Shown one piece after another: positions 46,873-56,099 of a stretch of DNA of 64,000 bases. How positions within the stretch are numbered: the first letter of the stretch is position 1; each line of letters opens with the position of its first letter. Under the pieces are notes generated by a model that saw only the letters and a program-made list of their open reading frames with translations, made no database searches and was not told the origin of the DNA. Source of the stretch: an uncultured Prevotella sp. (lineage in GTDB: Bacteria; Bacteroidota; Bacteroidia; Bacteroidales; Bacteroidaceae); the NCBI GenBank assembly GCA_947165435.1, contig CAMVAI010000002.1, positions 27,392-91,391 on the forward strand, written 5' to 3'. The position numbers were made by a program, and so were the translations under genes.

Positions 46873-49140
46873 TCAGAAGGCCAGCACGGGGCGGACGTAA
46901 TTATCTGTCTTGCTCTTATTGTGATTGCCAGAGAGATATATCGAATCTGTCAATCTGTCTATGGCATACATTTGTGAGCCGTTTCGCTCAGTGCAGGAGA
47001 AGAGTATATGTCCTTCGAACGACGTATAGTCCGAATAACCGCTGGGGAGTTTCCCTGTCACGTAGGTGTTAATGGCATTAGTTACGTTAGTATGTATGCC
47101 AGTAGAAGCCAGACGGAAATTTAGAGATGGAGTAGTACCAGTGGTTTCATACGTATAATTTGCAAGCGTTGACAGCTGCGTGCTATACGCGGTGGCAAAA
47201 CTGAGACGGATCTGATGCAGCTGTCCTACCGTGGGCAGATACCAGCCGCTGCTTTTCGCCGGGGCGGCGGGGGTATAGTTCACACAAGCCATGATGGCGG
47301 TGAGGTTCGACTCGTCAATGCTGTTGTCGGTGCAGTATTTGCGGGCCGTCTTACAGCGTGTCAGTCCATCCATGTCGGTGGTGATGCTGTTCCATTGTGT
47401 CTCCTTCACCGTGCTGGCATACTGTGCGCCGGTGATGGCTGTCGTTTGCAGACTGCTTGTGTTGGTACACCAGTTGCCGACGCTCACGTCCTTCAGCGCC
47501 ATGACGTAGCCTCGGCGGTAGCCAAGCGACTTGTCGATGCCGGAGGTCTCGGTCGAGAAGACGATGCCGATGATGTCGTCGGCGGTCTTCTCCGCTCCGC
47601 TGGTGTTGTCGGCCAGCGTGCCCCATGTGCCGTCGGAGAAGTAGAGGTCGCCCACGACGGGGTCCTTCTTGATGTCCATGGCGGCGTTGAAGGTGTAGTG
47701 GGTCACGGTGCCGTCGAGCGTCGAGCCCAGCCCGGTGCCGGTGATGTCGCCGAGCGAGCCGTCGGCCCAGTCCTCGACGGTCAGCGCCACGGTCATGGTG
47801 CTGGCGCGGACGGTGACGTCGAAGACGTAGCGCTTGCCGCTGACGAACTGGATGGCCTCCGTGGGATTGAAGCCGTAGGTGGCTATCATGGGGTTGTCGG
47901 TGACGGTGGCCCCGTCGTCGTGGGCGGTGGTCTTGCCGTAGAGGTCGATTTCTATCAGGTTGTATGCCGCATCGGCGCTGTAGGTCTGCGGCACGACGAC
48001 GGCGGCGCAGGTGTAGTATTTTGCGTCGTCGTCGGTGGTGGCGGCGGTGGTCTTGTCGCTCTGCAGTGCGCCTTCGAGCGCGGGCGAGGCGGCGGGTGCT
48101 GCTATGCCGAGTCGCGAGGTCAGGGTGATATTCTTCACGCGCGTGTCCTCAGTGTCGTCGGCGGTGAACGTGCCGTTGCTCAGCGTCAGCTGGCCCTGCA
48201 CATGGGGCAGCCGCAGCTGTACGGTGGCATTCTTCAGGCGGTCGAGGTCCATGCCGTGGGTGTTGCAGCGCACGATGACCTTGGCCCCTCGGTGCAGCAG
48301 GGGCACCACGGCGTGGGCGGCCGTCGCGCTCTCCTTGTAGTAGGTGCTGTTGTTCACCTTGCCTTCAGGGATGTCGGTGTCGCTGACGATGCGGTGGTAC
48401 TCATGGGCCGACACCTCGTAGCGGCCTGCAATGCCCTTTTGAAGCAGTCCGTAGGCTCCGTCGTTAGCTACGGCTGCGGTGATGTTGCTGCCCGTGCCGG
48501 CACAGCCCCAGAGCACGTCGCTGCCTACGTAGTCGGTGGTGGCGGTCTGGTCTTGCGACAAAGTGAATGCAATCTGGTCTGTCGAGATGTCGCTCACCGC
48601 TGCATCGGCGTTGTAGGGTGCATAGGCATAGAGGTCGATGGGCTGTGTGTCGGCATCGGGGTAGTATAGCTGGTTGTCGTCGGCGGTGTAGTTGAGCTTG
48701 TTCCACTGCGTGGAGAGCGTGGTGGTGTTGTTGCACGCCACGTTCATGCGCTCGTAGTTTGACTCGCTGGTGGTGGTGCTGTTCTGTCCGGAGCGGAGCA
48801 CGAAGAGTCCCACGCGGCGTGTGGGCGCGTCGCCGGTGTAGTCGGCGTGCAGGTAGTTGTAGTTCTGCACGTCGTAGCCGTTGGTGCGTGTGGTGGCCAC
48901 TACGGTCTCGGCGGTGCCTGCGGCCGGGCTGGCGGCCATCACCGTGAGCGGCATGCTGCCCTGCGTCCGGGCGACGGGGGTAGCGGGGGCGGCGGCATCG
49001 TCGGAGGCGGAGCTGCAGGCGGTGAGGGCCAGCAGCAGGGCGGTCGTGGCCAGCAGGGAGCGCAGGGGACGCTGGGGCAGCGACACAGTCGCTGCATGCT
49101 GTAAACTCCGTATATGTTGTTTTGTCATCATCATAGTCAT
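46873..49140 (-). CDS. Fimbrillin-like lipoprotein + DUF1566-like (array gene 17)
   Basis: LALTACSSA; VVPLLHRGAKVIVRC; GDLYFSDGTWG...GWYLPTVGQLH...NYVRPVLAF. Confidence 0.8.
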   Translation of the reverse strand: MTMMMTKQHIRSLQHAATVSLPQRPLRSLLATTALLLALTACSSASDDAAAPATPVARTQGSMPLTVMAASPAAGTAETVVATTRTNGYDVQNYNYLHADYTGDAPTRRVGLFVLRSGQNSTTTSESNYERMNVACNNTTTLSTQWNKLNYTADDNQLYYPDADTQPIDLYAYAPYNADAAVSDISTDQIAFTLSQDQTATTDYVGSDVLWGCAGTGSNITAAVANDGAYGLLQKGIAGRYEVSAHEYHRIVSDTDIPEGKVNNSTYYKESATAAHAVVPLLHRGAKVIVRCNTHGMDLDRLKNATVQLRLPHVQGQLTLSNGTFTADDTEDTRVKNITLTSRLGIAAPAASPALEGALQSDKTTAATTDDDAKYYTCAAVVVPQTYSADAAYNLIEIDLYGKTTAHDDGATVTDNPMIATYGFNPTEAIQFVSGKRYVFDVTVRASTMTVALTVEDWADGSLGDITGTGLGSTLDGTVTHYTFNAAMDIKKDPVVGDLYFSDGTWGTLADNTSGAEKTADDIIGIVFSTETSGIDKSLGYRRGYVMALKDVSVGNWCTNTSSLQTTAITGAQYASTVKETQWNSITTDMDGLTRCKTARKYCTDNSIDESNLTAIMACVNYTPAAPAKSSGWYLPTVGQLHQIRLSFATAYSTQLSTLANYTYETTGTTPSLNFRLASTGIHTNVTNAINTYVTGKLPSGYSDYTSFEGHILFSCTERNGSQMYAIDRLTDSIYLSGNHNKSKTDNYVRPVLAF

Positions 49141-49172
49141 CTCGTCATTGCTTATTTCATAATTTCATTTCG

Positions 49173-51416
49173 TCAGAAGGCCAGGACGGGGCGGACCTTG
49201 AGGGGGCGTGCGGGAGAGCCTAATGCCTTGCCAAAACAGTAGCCCAGTCCTTTGTAAGTCTCGTGGTAAAAGAAGTAGGCAGATGTTGCCGAGTTTTCAG
49301 TGCTACTCCAGAAACCATCATTCTCAGAACTTGAGGAATTATTGAAGAAGGCATCGAACTCGTCAGTCGTCAGTCCGTGGTCCTTCAGGAATTGGTTCAT
49401 TAGCGTAATGCAATTTGCAGCATCTGAACCAGTCGGATCTGCAGATGAATTGCTAACCCGCCAATATTGGCTTTGTGCTGACCATTTCATATCGGCACTG
49501 TAGCCCGCCAGATTGACCCACAGCAGGTAGAGCTGTCCGATGCTAGGCAAATACCACTCCGAGCAGAATGTGGGGGGAGTTACCGAGTATTGATTGGCAG
49601 CGTAGATGGCATTCAGATCGGTGACTGTGGTAGCTCTGCTGAGTGCCGTGCGGCAGTGCGTCAGTCCGTCGAGGTCGGCTTTGACATCGGCGATGTTTCC
49701 AGCCACGAGTGCGTCGGTCATCTGCGTTGTGTAGGCCGTCGTTGTTGACTTTGCCCAGTACCTGTCAGCAGGTACTACGTTGCGCAGCGCCATGACGTAG
49801 CCGTGCTTGTAGCCCAAGGCCTTGTCCTTGGCGGATGTGTTGGTGCTGAAGACGATGCCGACGGGTGTCTTCGCGGGGTAGTCGGCGCGTGAGCCCCATG
49901 TGCCGTCGCTGAAGTAGAGGTCGCCCACGACGGGGTCGGGCAGCAGGTCGGCATCGGGCTGGCGCTGGTCGGTGGGGAACTCGGTCTCCGAGGCGTCCGT
50001 CCAGTCCATGATGGTGGTGGCCACGGTCAGTCCGGTGGCGTTGAGCGTGACGTAATAGACGTATCTGTGGCTCGTCTGGTAGTTGAGCGTGGGGTCGCTC
50101 TTCACGTAGAACTCGCCGCCGGAGGGCAGCGATATGCGTATGAGGTCGACGGCGGTGCCGGTGGCGGAACCGTCGGTGCTGACGGTCTGGGGCACGATGA
50201 CGGCCTCGGCCATGGCGTAGGCCAGCTTATTGACGGTGGCGGTGGGGTCGGCAGGGTCGGTGGGCACGGCGACGGTGGTGCCGGCGGCATCGTACTGCAT
50301 GTGGCAGTAGATCATGTCCTCGGTGTCACCGACGGGGCTGACGGTGTAGAAGTCGGTGGCGGGGTCGGTGTCGAGGGCCTTGTTGTCGGCGGCCTTGCCC
50401 TTGCGCAGCGTCAGGTCGGCGGCCAGCCGGGTGTTCATCAGCTCGACGGTGGCGGCCCACTCGGTCTTGCCCTCGCGAACGTGGTAGCCCGTGGGAATGG
50501 ACGACTGGTAGATGCGGTCTGCGCTCATACCCTCGCCGGGTATGAGGTAGACCACTATCTTTGAAAGCAAATGTGTAAAGGTCAGCTGGTGTGCCTCCGT
50601 CCGGCGGGGCTTGTTGTAGGCGCGGGCGTAGAGCAGGTCGCTCAGCTCGTAGCCGTCGGTGGCGGCGGCATGGGTGGCGCGCGCTCCGCTGCGGCCGTCG
50701 GTGAGCTCAGAGCCCACGGCGTGCTCAGTGGTGAGGTTGCGGCCGGTCTGGTTCTGGGCTACGGTGTGGCGCAGCCCGTTGGTGAACAGGTCCCACGTGG
50801 TGGCATTGGCGGGGCGCAGCACGTCGGCGGGCAGCCCGTCGGTGGGCATGCCTCCGGCCTGTGCGGTGACGGCCTCGCGGCGGCCCTCGGTGAGTGTGGT
50901 CTGGTCGTGGGCGTCGCCGTAGCTGAAGTTGCCGTGCAGGGCATATATGTCGATGGGCTGTCCGCTGGCGGGATAGTACATGACGCTGTGGGCGCGGTCG
51001 GCGTCGGAGTCGTCGTGGGGATAGAAGGTGCCGTCGCCCTTGGCGGTGAGCCGCCAGGCGCAGGCGCGGTCGGCGACGTGGTTGGCGGCGGCGTGGGTGT
51101 CAGGGTCGGACTGGGGCTTTTGGTGCTCGTCTATCCAGACATAGACGCGCTGGCCGTCGGCAATCTGGGTGGACTGCGTGGCGGCGGCGAGGGCGCGGGT
51201 GGGCGAGGCGGCGGCGGTCAGGCTGACGGGGGTCAGGGCCTGGGCGGCGGCATCGGGGGCGGGGGCCTGCGGGGCTTCGGCGGCGGTGTCGGCGCAGGAG
51301 GCGAGGAGGAGCTGCGATAAAATCGCAGCGCAACAGACGAAGACGGCGGCGCGGGCGAAGCGGGCGGCACGGGCGGCGCGGGCGAAGCGGTGGTATCTTT
51401 TTATGCTTGTGTTCAT
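49173..51416 (-). CDS. Fimbrillin-like lipoprotein + DUF1566-like (array gene 18)
   Basis: LLLASCADT; LTFTHLLSKIVVYL; GDLYFSDGTWG...EWYLPSIGQLY...FWSSTEN...KVRPVLAF. Confidence 0.8.
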   Translation of the reverse strand: MNTSIKRYHRFARAARAARFARAAVFVCCAAILSQLLLASCADTAAEAPQAPAPDAAAQALTPVSLTAAASPTRALAAATQSTQIADGQRVYVWIDEHQKPQSDPDTHAAANHVADRACAWRLTAKGDGTFYPHDDSDADRAHSVMYYPASGQPIDIYALHGNFSYGDAHDQTTLTEGRREAVTAQAGGMPTDGLPADVLRPANATTWDLFTNGLRHTVAQNQTGRNLTTEHAVGSELTDGRSGARATHAAATDGYELSDLLYARAYNKPRRTEAHQLTFTHLLSKIVVYLIPGEGMSADRIYQSSIPTGYHVREGKTEWAATVELMNTRLAADLTLRKGKAADNKALDTDPATDFYTVSPVGDTEDMIYCHMQYDAAGTTVAVPTDPADPTATVNKLAYAMAEAVIVPQTVSTDGSATGTAVDLIRISLPSGGEFYVKSDPTLNYQTSHRYVYYVTLNATGLTVATTIMDWTDASETEFPTDQRQPDADLLPDPVVGDLYFSDGTWGSRADYPAKTPVGIVFSTNTSAKDKALGYKHGYVMALRNVVPADRYWAKSTTTAYTTQMTDALVAGNIADVKADLDGLTHCRTALSRATTVTDLNAIYAANQYSVTPPTFCSEWYLPSIGQLYLLWVNLAGYSADMKWSAQSQYWRVSNSSADPTGSDAANCITLMNQFLKDHGLTTDEFDAFFNNSSSSENDGFWSSTENSATSAYFFYHETYKGLGYCFGKALGSPARPLKVRPVLAF

Positions 51417-51462
51417 ATATGATAGATGGCTACGGGGTTTATTCTTCTGATGCTTTGGCGGT

Positions 51463-53181
51463 TTATTCTTCTGATGTTTTGGCGCCGCTCACCATGACGA
51501 GGCGCAGGCCGCGCAGGGACTCCGGCACGCGGTCGGGCTGGTGCATGACGCGGTCGGTGTCGGCCGGCTGGAAGGCGGAGCGGTCGGTGTCGGCACAGCA
51601 TCCGCCGGCCAGCAGTCCGCTGAGCGTCCACTCGGCGGCATTGCCCGACATGTCGTAGAGCCCCAGCTCGTTGGGCTGGCGCCCGGCCACGGTGTCGGGG
51701 GCGGTGGTGCCGCAGACGGCCACGCGCTCCAGTATGTTGGCTCCGCTGTAGGTATATCCCTGCGAGTGGCATCCGCCGAGTGCGGCGAAGCGCCACTGCT
51801 CGGCGGTGGGCAGCTGGAAGCTCCATCCCTGGGGCCGTGTCTGTGCGGTGAGCTGGTTGAGGCGGTCCACGAAGGCGCGCGCCTCGCTGAGCGTGGCTGC
51901 TGCTGCCGGCAGGTGCTGTCCCTGGGTGGGTGTGGTGCCCATGACGTGGTGCCACAGCTCGCGGGTCACCTCGGTGCGGCTGATGTAGTAGCGCTCGTCG
52001 GCGGTGGCGGGATGAGCGTTGGCAGGCGTGGAGCCGGCATCTATGCAGTGCATGGCGAGCGTGAGGTATGCGGAGGCATCGCCGCCGGGAGCCGGCACGC
52101 GGATGTCCTGCGGGTGGCCGGCGTCGGCACTGGCCGATGCCTCGGCCCAGATGGCCATCTGCATGGTGGTGGCATACTGGCTGCCGGTGAGGTTGACGAT
52201 GCACGTCAGCTGCCGGCCGGCGGTGAGGTCGATGATGCCGGGGGTATAGTATGTATAGGTGGTGCCGTCGTCCATGAAGAGGGTGAACAGCGGTGTGTGC
52301 GGCGGTATGGCTTGGGGCATGACGACGGCGGCGTACATCTTGGGGCTGTCGGCCTGGGGGCGGCCGACGCGCGATGTGTAGTCGCGGGCATGGATGTCGG
52401 TGGCGGCGCCGTGGGCAGTCCACGAGCCGTAGGTGGCGTCTGACAGCTGCGGTGCGTGCCATGTGGCGGTGAGCGGCATGTGTACGGTGCATCCCTTGAG
52501 TTCGCTGTCGGCGGCATCCACGCGCACGGCGATGCGTGCGCACTGGTGGTAGAGTGGCAGGCGCAGCGCGGGGGCTGCCGAGCGCATGTGGTCGTCCCAG
52601 TGGTGGTAGAGCAGCTCGCGCTGCATGCCGTCGGAGCGCTGGTCGGCGTTGAGGGTGAAGGGCTGTCCGTCGGGGTTGTCGGGTGTGGTCTCGGCGGTGG
52701 CGGTGCTCCATGCTGCCAGGGTGAGCGTCTCGTGCTCTTGGCGCCACTGGTGACCCTTGCTGATGTCGTAGGTGCCGGCATCGGTGTCGTTCTGCTTGCG
52801 CAGGTTGAACAGTGGCATCATGGTGAGCTTGGGCTCGTGGCCGGCGGCGGCAAGGTACACCTTGGTGTCGCTGACGCCGTGGCCCATATCGACGCTGACG
52901 GCCACCGTCTCCGTGCCGCGGAAGCTGTAGGGTGCGTGGGCGGCACCGGGCATGGTGAGCAGCTCGGCCGACGTGGCGGCGCGGGTGCCACCGTTGACGA
53001 TCTCGGTCTTCGACGTGGGCACGGTGCTCACGCCGACGCTCAGCGCTACCGTCTCGCCGCCGTCCGTGCGGGGGTCGGCTACAGCTGCCTCGTCGGACGA
53101 GCAGGCCGCCAGCAGCACGGCGGCCGTCGTGGCTGCCGCGGCGTAAAGGAGTGTTGCTATATGTCGGTATGTTGTCATCAT
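51463..53181 (-). CDS. Fimbrillin-like lipoprotein + FGE-like (array gene 19)
   Basis: LLAACSSDE; LPLYHQCARIAVRV; YYISRTEVTRELWHHVMG...WRFAALGG...LGLYDMSGNAAEW...LRGLRLVMV. Confidence 0.8.
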   Translation of the reverse strand: MMTTYRHIATLLYAAAATTAAVLLAACSSDEAAVADPRTDGGETVALSVGVSTVPTSKTEIVNGGTRAATSAELLTMPGAAHAPYSFRGTETVAVSVDMGHGVSDTKVYLAAAGHEPKLTMMPLFNLRKQNDTDAGTYDISKGHQWRQEHETLTLAAWSTATAETTPDNPDGQPFTLNADQRSDGMQRELLYHHWDDHMRSAAPALRLPLYHQCARIAVRVDAADSELKGCTVHMPLTATWHAPQLSDATYGSWTAHGAATDIHARDYTSRVGRPQADSPKMYAAVVMPQAIPPHTPLFTLFMDDGTTYTYYTPGIIDLTAGRQLTCIVNLTGSQYATTMQMAIWAEASASADAGHPQDIRVPAPGGDASAYLTLAMHCIDAGSTPANAHPATADERYYISRTEVTRELWHHVMGTTPTQGQHLPAAAATLSEARAFVDRLNQLTAQTRPQGWSFQLPTAEQWRFAALGGCHSQGYTYSGANILERVAVCGTTAPDTVAGRQPNELGLYDMSGNAAEWTLSGLLAGGCCADTDRSAFQPADTDRVMHQPDRVPESLRGLRLVMVSGAKTSEE

Positions 53182-53199
53182 ATTGCTATTGTGTTTTTT

Positions 53200-55863
53200 T
53201 CAGAAGGCCAGCACGGGGCGGATGTCCATCGACTGTGTCTTAGGTTCACGATATATACTGATACCGGGGTGATAAACGTCATTACTGACTTCGAACACGA
53301 AAAAATTTGTTTCACTATTCTCTGAGCTGGTGGCATATTTCATACCGCTGGTAAAGTTGGTGTAAGCAGTACCTGAACTGCTGAACCAACCGTTGATAGT
53401 GGAAGTAGCAGGTTGAACGTAGTCAGTAATTTCAGAGCCCATCTCATCTATCAACTCTGAATACCCATAATAGGTAATTTGTGGGTAATTTCCATTCGTA
53501 TCCATTGCGGTGAGTTGGCCTCCGACGTTCTTAAAGCCGGCATTGTAGTAAAGCGTCATCAGCTGCCCTGCCGACGGCAGATACCAGCCGCTGGAGGTGG
53601 CGGGAGCCGTGGCACCACTGTAGTCCATAGCCGCCTGGATGGCCGGCAGATTGCCTGCCGTGAGGCAGTGCGTCAGCCCGTCCATATCCTTCGATGCCTC
53701 CGGGGCGTTAGGCTCCAGACGGTCGGTGTTCTGCTGAGTGGCGGCGTCACCGGTTGCGAAGGCCGCCGAGCCGGCATTCTTCAGCGCCACGACGTAGCCC
53801 CGGCGGTAGCCGCGGGCGCGGTCGGCGGCGGTGGTGCTGGTGGAGAAGACCACTCCGATGGCCGTCTTGTTGGGGTATAGCTCGCGGGGGCCCCACGTGC
53901 CGTCGCGGTAGTAGAGGTCGCCCACGCGGGGGTCGGTATGCTGCTGTTGGGCGGTGGCGCTGACGGCGGGGGCCGTCTCGTCCCATTCGGTCACCTGGGT
54001 GGTCAGCGAGATGGGGGCAATGCTGGGATTGGCGTAGGCATCCCAGCCACTGCCCCCCTCGAAGGTTAAGGTGTATGTGTATCTCTTTCCGGGCTCCCAG
54101 GCGCTGATGGTGGCGGGGGCACCGCCGGCGGTGGCCGGCTCGGTGGCTAGGGGCACGAAGAACCATCGGTTGGCCTGCATGAGGTCGCGGTCGTCGGAGT
54201 AGTCGGCGGGCGTGCCGTTGTCATCGTAGATGCGGCAGCGCACGGCGATGTATGCCTTCTTCGTGGAGGGTCGCAGGCTGTAGGTGTCGTCGGTGACGTA
54301 GGGCGAGAGCTGCTCGGCGGCCTCGCTGCGCGCCCAGGGTTCGAAGGTCTGCGGCAGCAGCAGCAGGTCGTAGCCTCGGTCGGTGTCGGTCAGCGCGACG
54401 GGTGTGGTGGTCAGCACGCTGACGCCCTGGAACGCCGGGTCGTCCACGTCGGCGCCGTCGGCGCCGGTGGTCAGCTGTCCGGCGAGCGTGGCGGGCCACT
54501 CGTTATGGCTCCATGTGCCGTCGGCGCTGTAGGCCGTAGTCTGCGCGTCCCAGAGGCCGACGTTCTTCGAGCCGGTGGATGTGTAGTCGCCGGTATCGTA
54601 GGTGGTGGATGTGTTGGTCTGGTTGACGTCTTTCGTCATGTCGGCGGCAAACTGGAAGTTGTCGGCCTGTCGCAGGTTGCAGAAGCGCAGCCCCGTGACG
54701 ACGACGCGCCAGTGGGAGGCGTCGTATCCGCCGCCGGCCGATGCCGAGGGCTCTATGCCTGCGGTGCCTGCCGAGAGGTTGGCTCTGACGGTGATGCGCG
54801 ACAGGGCGTGGAGGAAGTGGATGTTGGCGGGGTATCGCGACAGGTTGGTGGACATGTTGCGGTCGTCGTAGGCCGTCTGGTGGCGCAGGCAGTAGAGCAC
54901 GTCGGTGTAGCCGTCGATGTAGCGCGCGTCGTCGTCGTAGGTGGGCGACGACTCTGGGCGGTCGTACATGGTTGACGACGACGTGTTGGCGCTGGTGCTC
55001 ACGATGCGGTTGGCCGGGTTGCGCACGATGGTGCTCTGCTCGCCGAGGGTGGTGTTCTTGCCGAAGACGAGCTGATGTGAGGTGGTGTTGAATGTGGCCT
55101 GCTTGGGGTAGTAGGCGAAGAAGGTGCATGCGGCGTTCTCGCCGTTGGGGCCGCCCGTGCCTCCCGTGGGCCAGTAGAAGATGCGGCGCGTGTGCCACAC
55201 GCCCTCCAGCGGGTGGGCGGGGTCCTTGGGGATGAGCGAGTAGATGTAGTTGCCGTGCTCGTCGGTCTTGATGGTCACGCCGTCGTCCTCGTACTCATAG
55301 ACGCGCTGGTAGTAGCCGGAGGGCGTCTTGACGTAGCCGTCGATATGGCCGTTGTAAGCGGCGCCCTGCTCCGAGTAGTAGCGCACGACGTTGGCCTCGG
55401 AGCCCGCGATGCCGGGGAAGTAGTTGCCCTCGGGGCGGCTGTCCTGGCTGGGGAAGATGGGGCTCTCGGTGAAACTTTCAGTCTGCGTGGTGATGAAGGG
55501 CTGGCCCGCGAGCGAGAGGTTGGGCCAGGCGTAGCAGCGGAACTCGCGCAGCAGGCCGAACTCGCCGGCCTCATAGCCGTCGGTGCCGTCGCCGATAACG
55601 GCGCCGCGCGTGGCGTTGCCGCCCGTGGCCAAGTCGCGCGTCGGATTGCCGTTCTGCCACTCGCCGTCGCTGTTGGCCACCTGATACGACATGGCGCCCT
55701 GGCCGGCCTGCAAGGCCTGTGCCCATTCGTCGTTGAGGGGAGCAGGGCTGTCGGCGGCTATATTCTCATCGGAGCATGCCGTGGCGCATGCCATCCAGAG
55801 GAGGGCAAGCGCTGCGGTGCGCAGTGTGCGGAGAAGGTGCTGTATGTCGTATGTCGTTTTCAT
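53200..55863 (-). CDS. Fimbrillin-like lipoprotein + DUF1566-like (array gene 20)
   Basis: CATACSDEN; IHFLHALSRITVRAN; GDLYYRDGTWG...GWYLPSAGQLM...DIRPVLAF. Confidence 0.8.
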   Translation of the reverse strand: MKTTYDIQHLLRTLRTAALALLWMACATACSDENIAADSPAPLNDEWAQALQAGQGAMSYQVANSDGEWQNGNPTRDLATGGNATRGAVIGDGTDGYEAGEFGLLREFRCYAWPNLSLAGQPFITTQTESFTESPIFPSQDSRPEGNYFPGIAGSEANVVRYYSEQGAAYNGHIDGYVKTPSGYYQRVYEYEDDGVTIKTDEHGNYIYSLIPKDPAHPLEGVWHTRRIFYWPTGGTGGPNGENAACTFFAYYPKQATFNTTSHQLVFGKNTTLGEQSTIVRNPANRIVSTSANTSSSTMYDRPESSPTYDDDARYIDGYTDVLYCLRHQTAYDDRNMSTNLSRYPANIHFLHALSRITVRANLSAGTAGIEPSASAGGGYDASHWRVVVTGLRFCNLRQADNFQFAADMTKDVNQTNTSTTYDTGDYTSTGSKNVGLWDAQTTAYSADGTWSHNEWPATLAGQLTTGADGADVDDPAFQGVSVLTTTPVALTDTDRGYDLLLLPQTFEPWARSEAAEQLSPYVTDDTYSLRPSTKKAYIAVRCRIYDDNGTPADYSDDRDLMQANRWFFVPLATEPATAGGAPATISAWEPGKRYTYTLTFEGGSGWDAYANPSIAPISLTTQVTEWDETAPAVSATAQQQHTDPRVGDLYYRDGTWGPRELYPNKTAIGVVFSTSTTAADRARGYRRGYVVALKNAGSAAFATGDAATQQNTDRLEPNAPEASKDMDGLTHCLTAGNLPAIQAAMDYSGATAPATSSGWYLPSAGQLMTLYYNAGFKNVGGQLTAMDTNGNYPQITYYGYSELIDEMGSEITDYVQPATSTINGWFSSSGTAYTNFTSGMKYATSSENSETNFFVFEVSNDVYHPGISIYREPKTQSMDIRPVLAF

Positions 55864-55976
55864 CGTTATTCCTTGTTTTGTTATTTTTTTATATATCGTA
55901 TAACCCTATAGTACACCAACACATACCGTCTCGCCCCCGCTGCTAAAGTGGGGAAAAAGAGAAGCACCCTGTTGCG

Positions 55977-56099
55977 GCCTTTCTGCGGCGTGCGGAGGGG
56001 CGGCTGTGGCCGTAGCGGCCTTTCTGCGGCGTGCGGTGTGGCGGCTGTGGCCGTAGGGGCCTTTCTGCGGCGTGCGGAGGCTATTCTGCGGCCGTAGCC
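55977..56099. repeat. 41-bp tandem repeat (about 3 units) at/after the 3' end of DUF6261-like gene copy 1
   Basis: gcctttctgcggcgtgcgg starting at 55977, 56018, 56059. Confidence 0.85.

Noticed and set aside
2947-51320. Numerous long plus-strand ORFs opposite the array genes (e.g. 9251..10888, 15238..16416, 16715..18946, 19019..20917, 21843..23828, 27967..29529, 29680..32010, 44996..46900)
   Set aside because: They mirror GC-rich minus-strand coding frames, have low-complexity His/Arg/Gly/Val-rich translations without domain motifs, and overlap confident lipoprotein genes. Treated as antisense artefacts.
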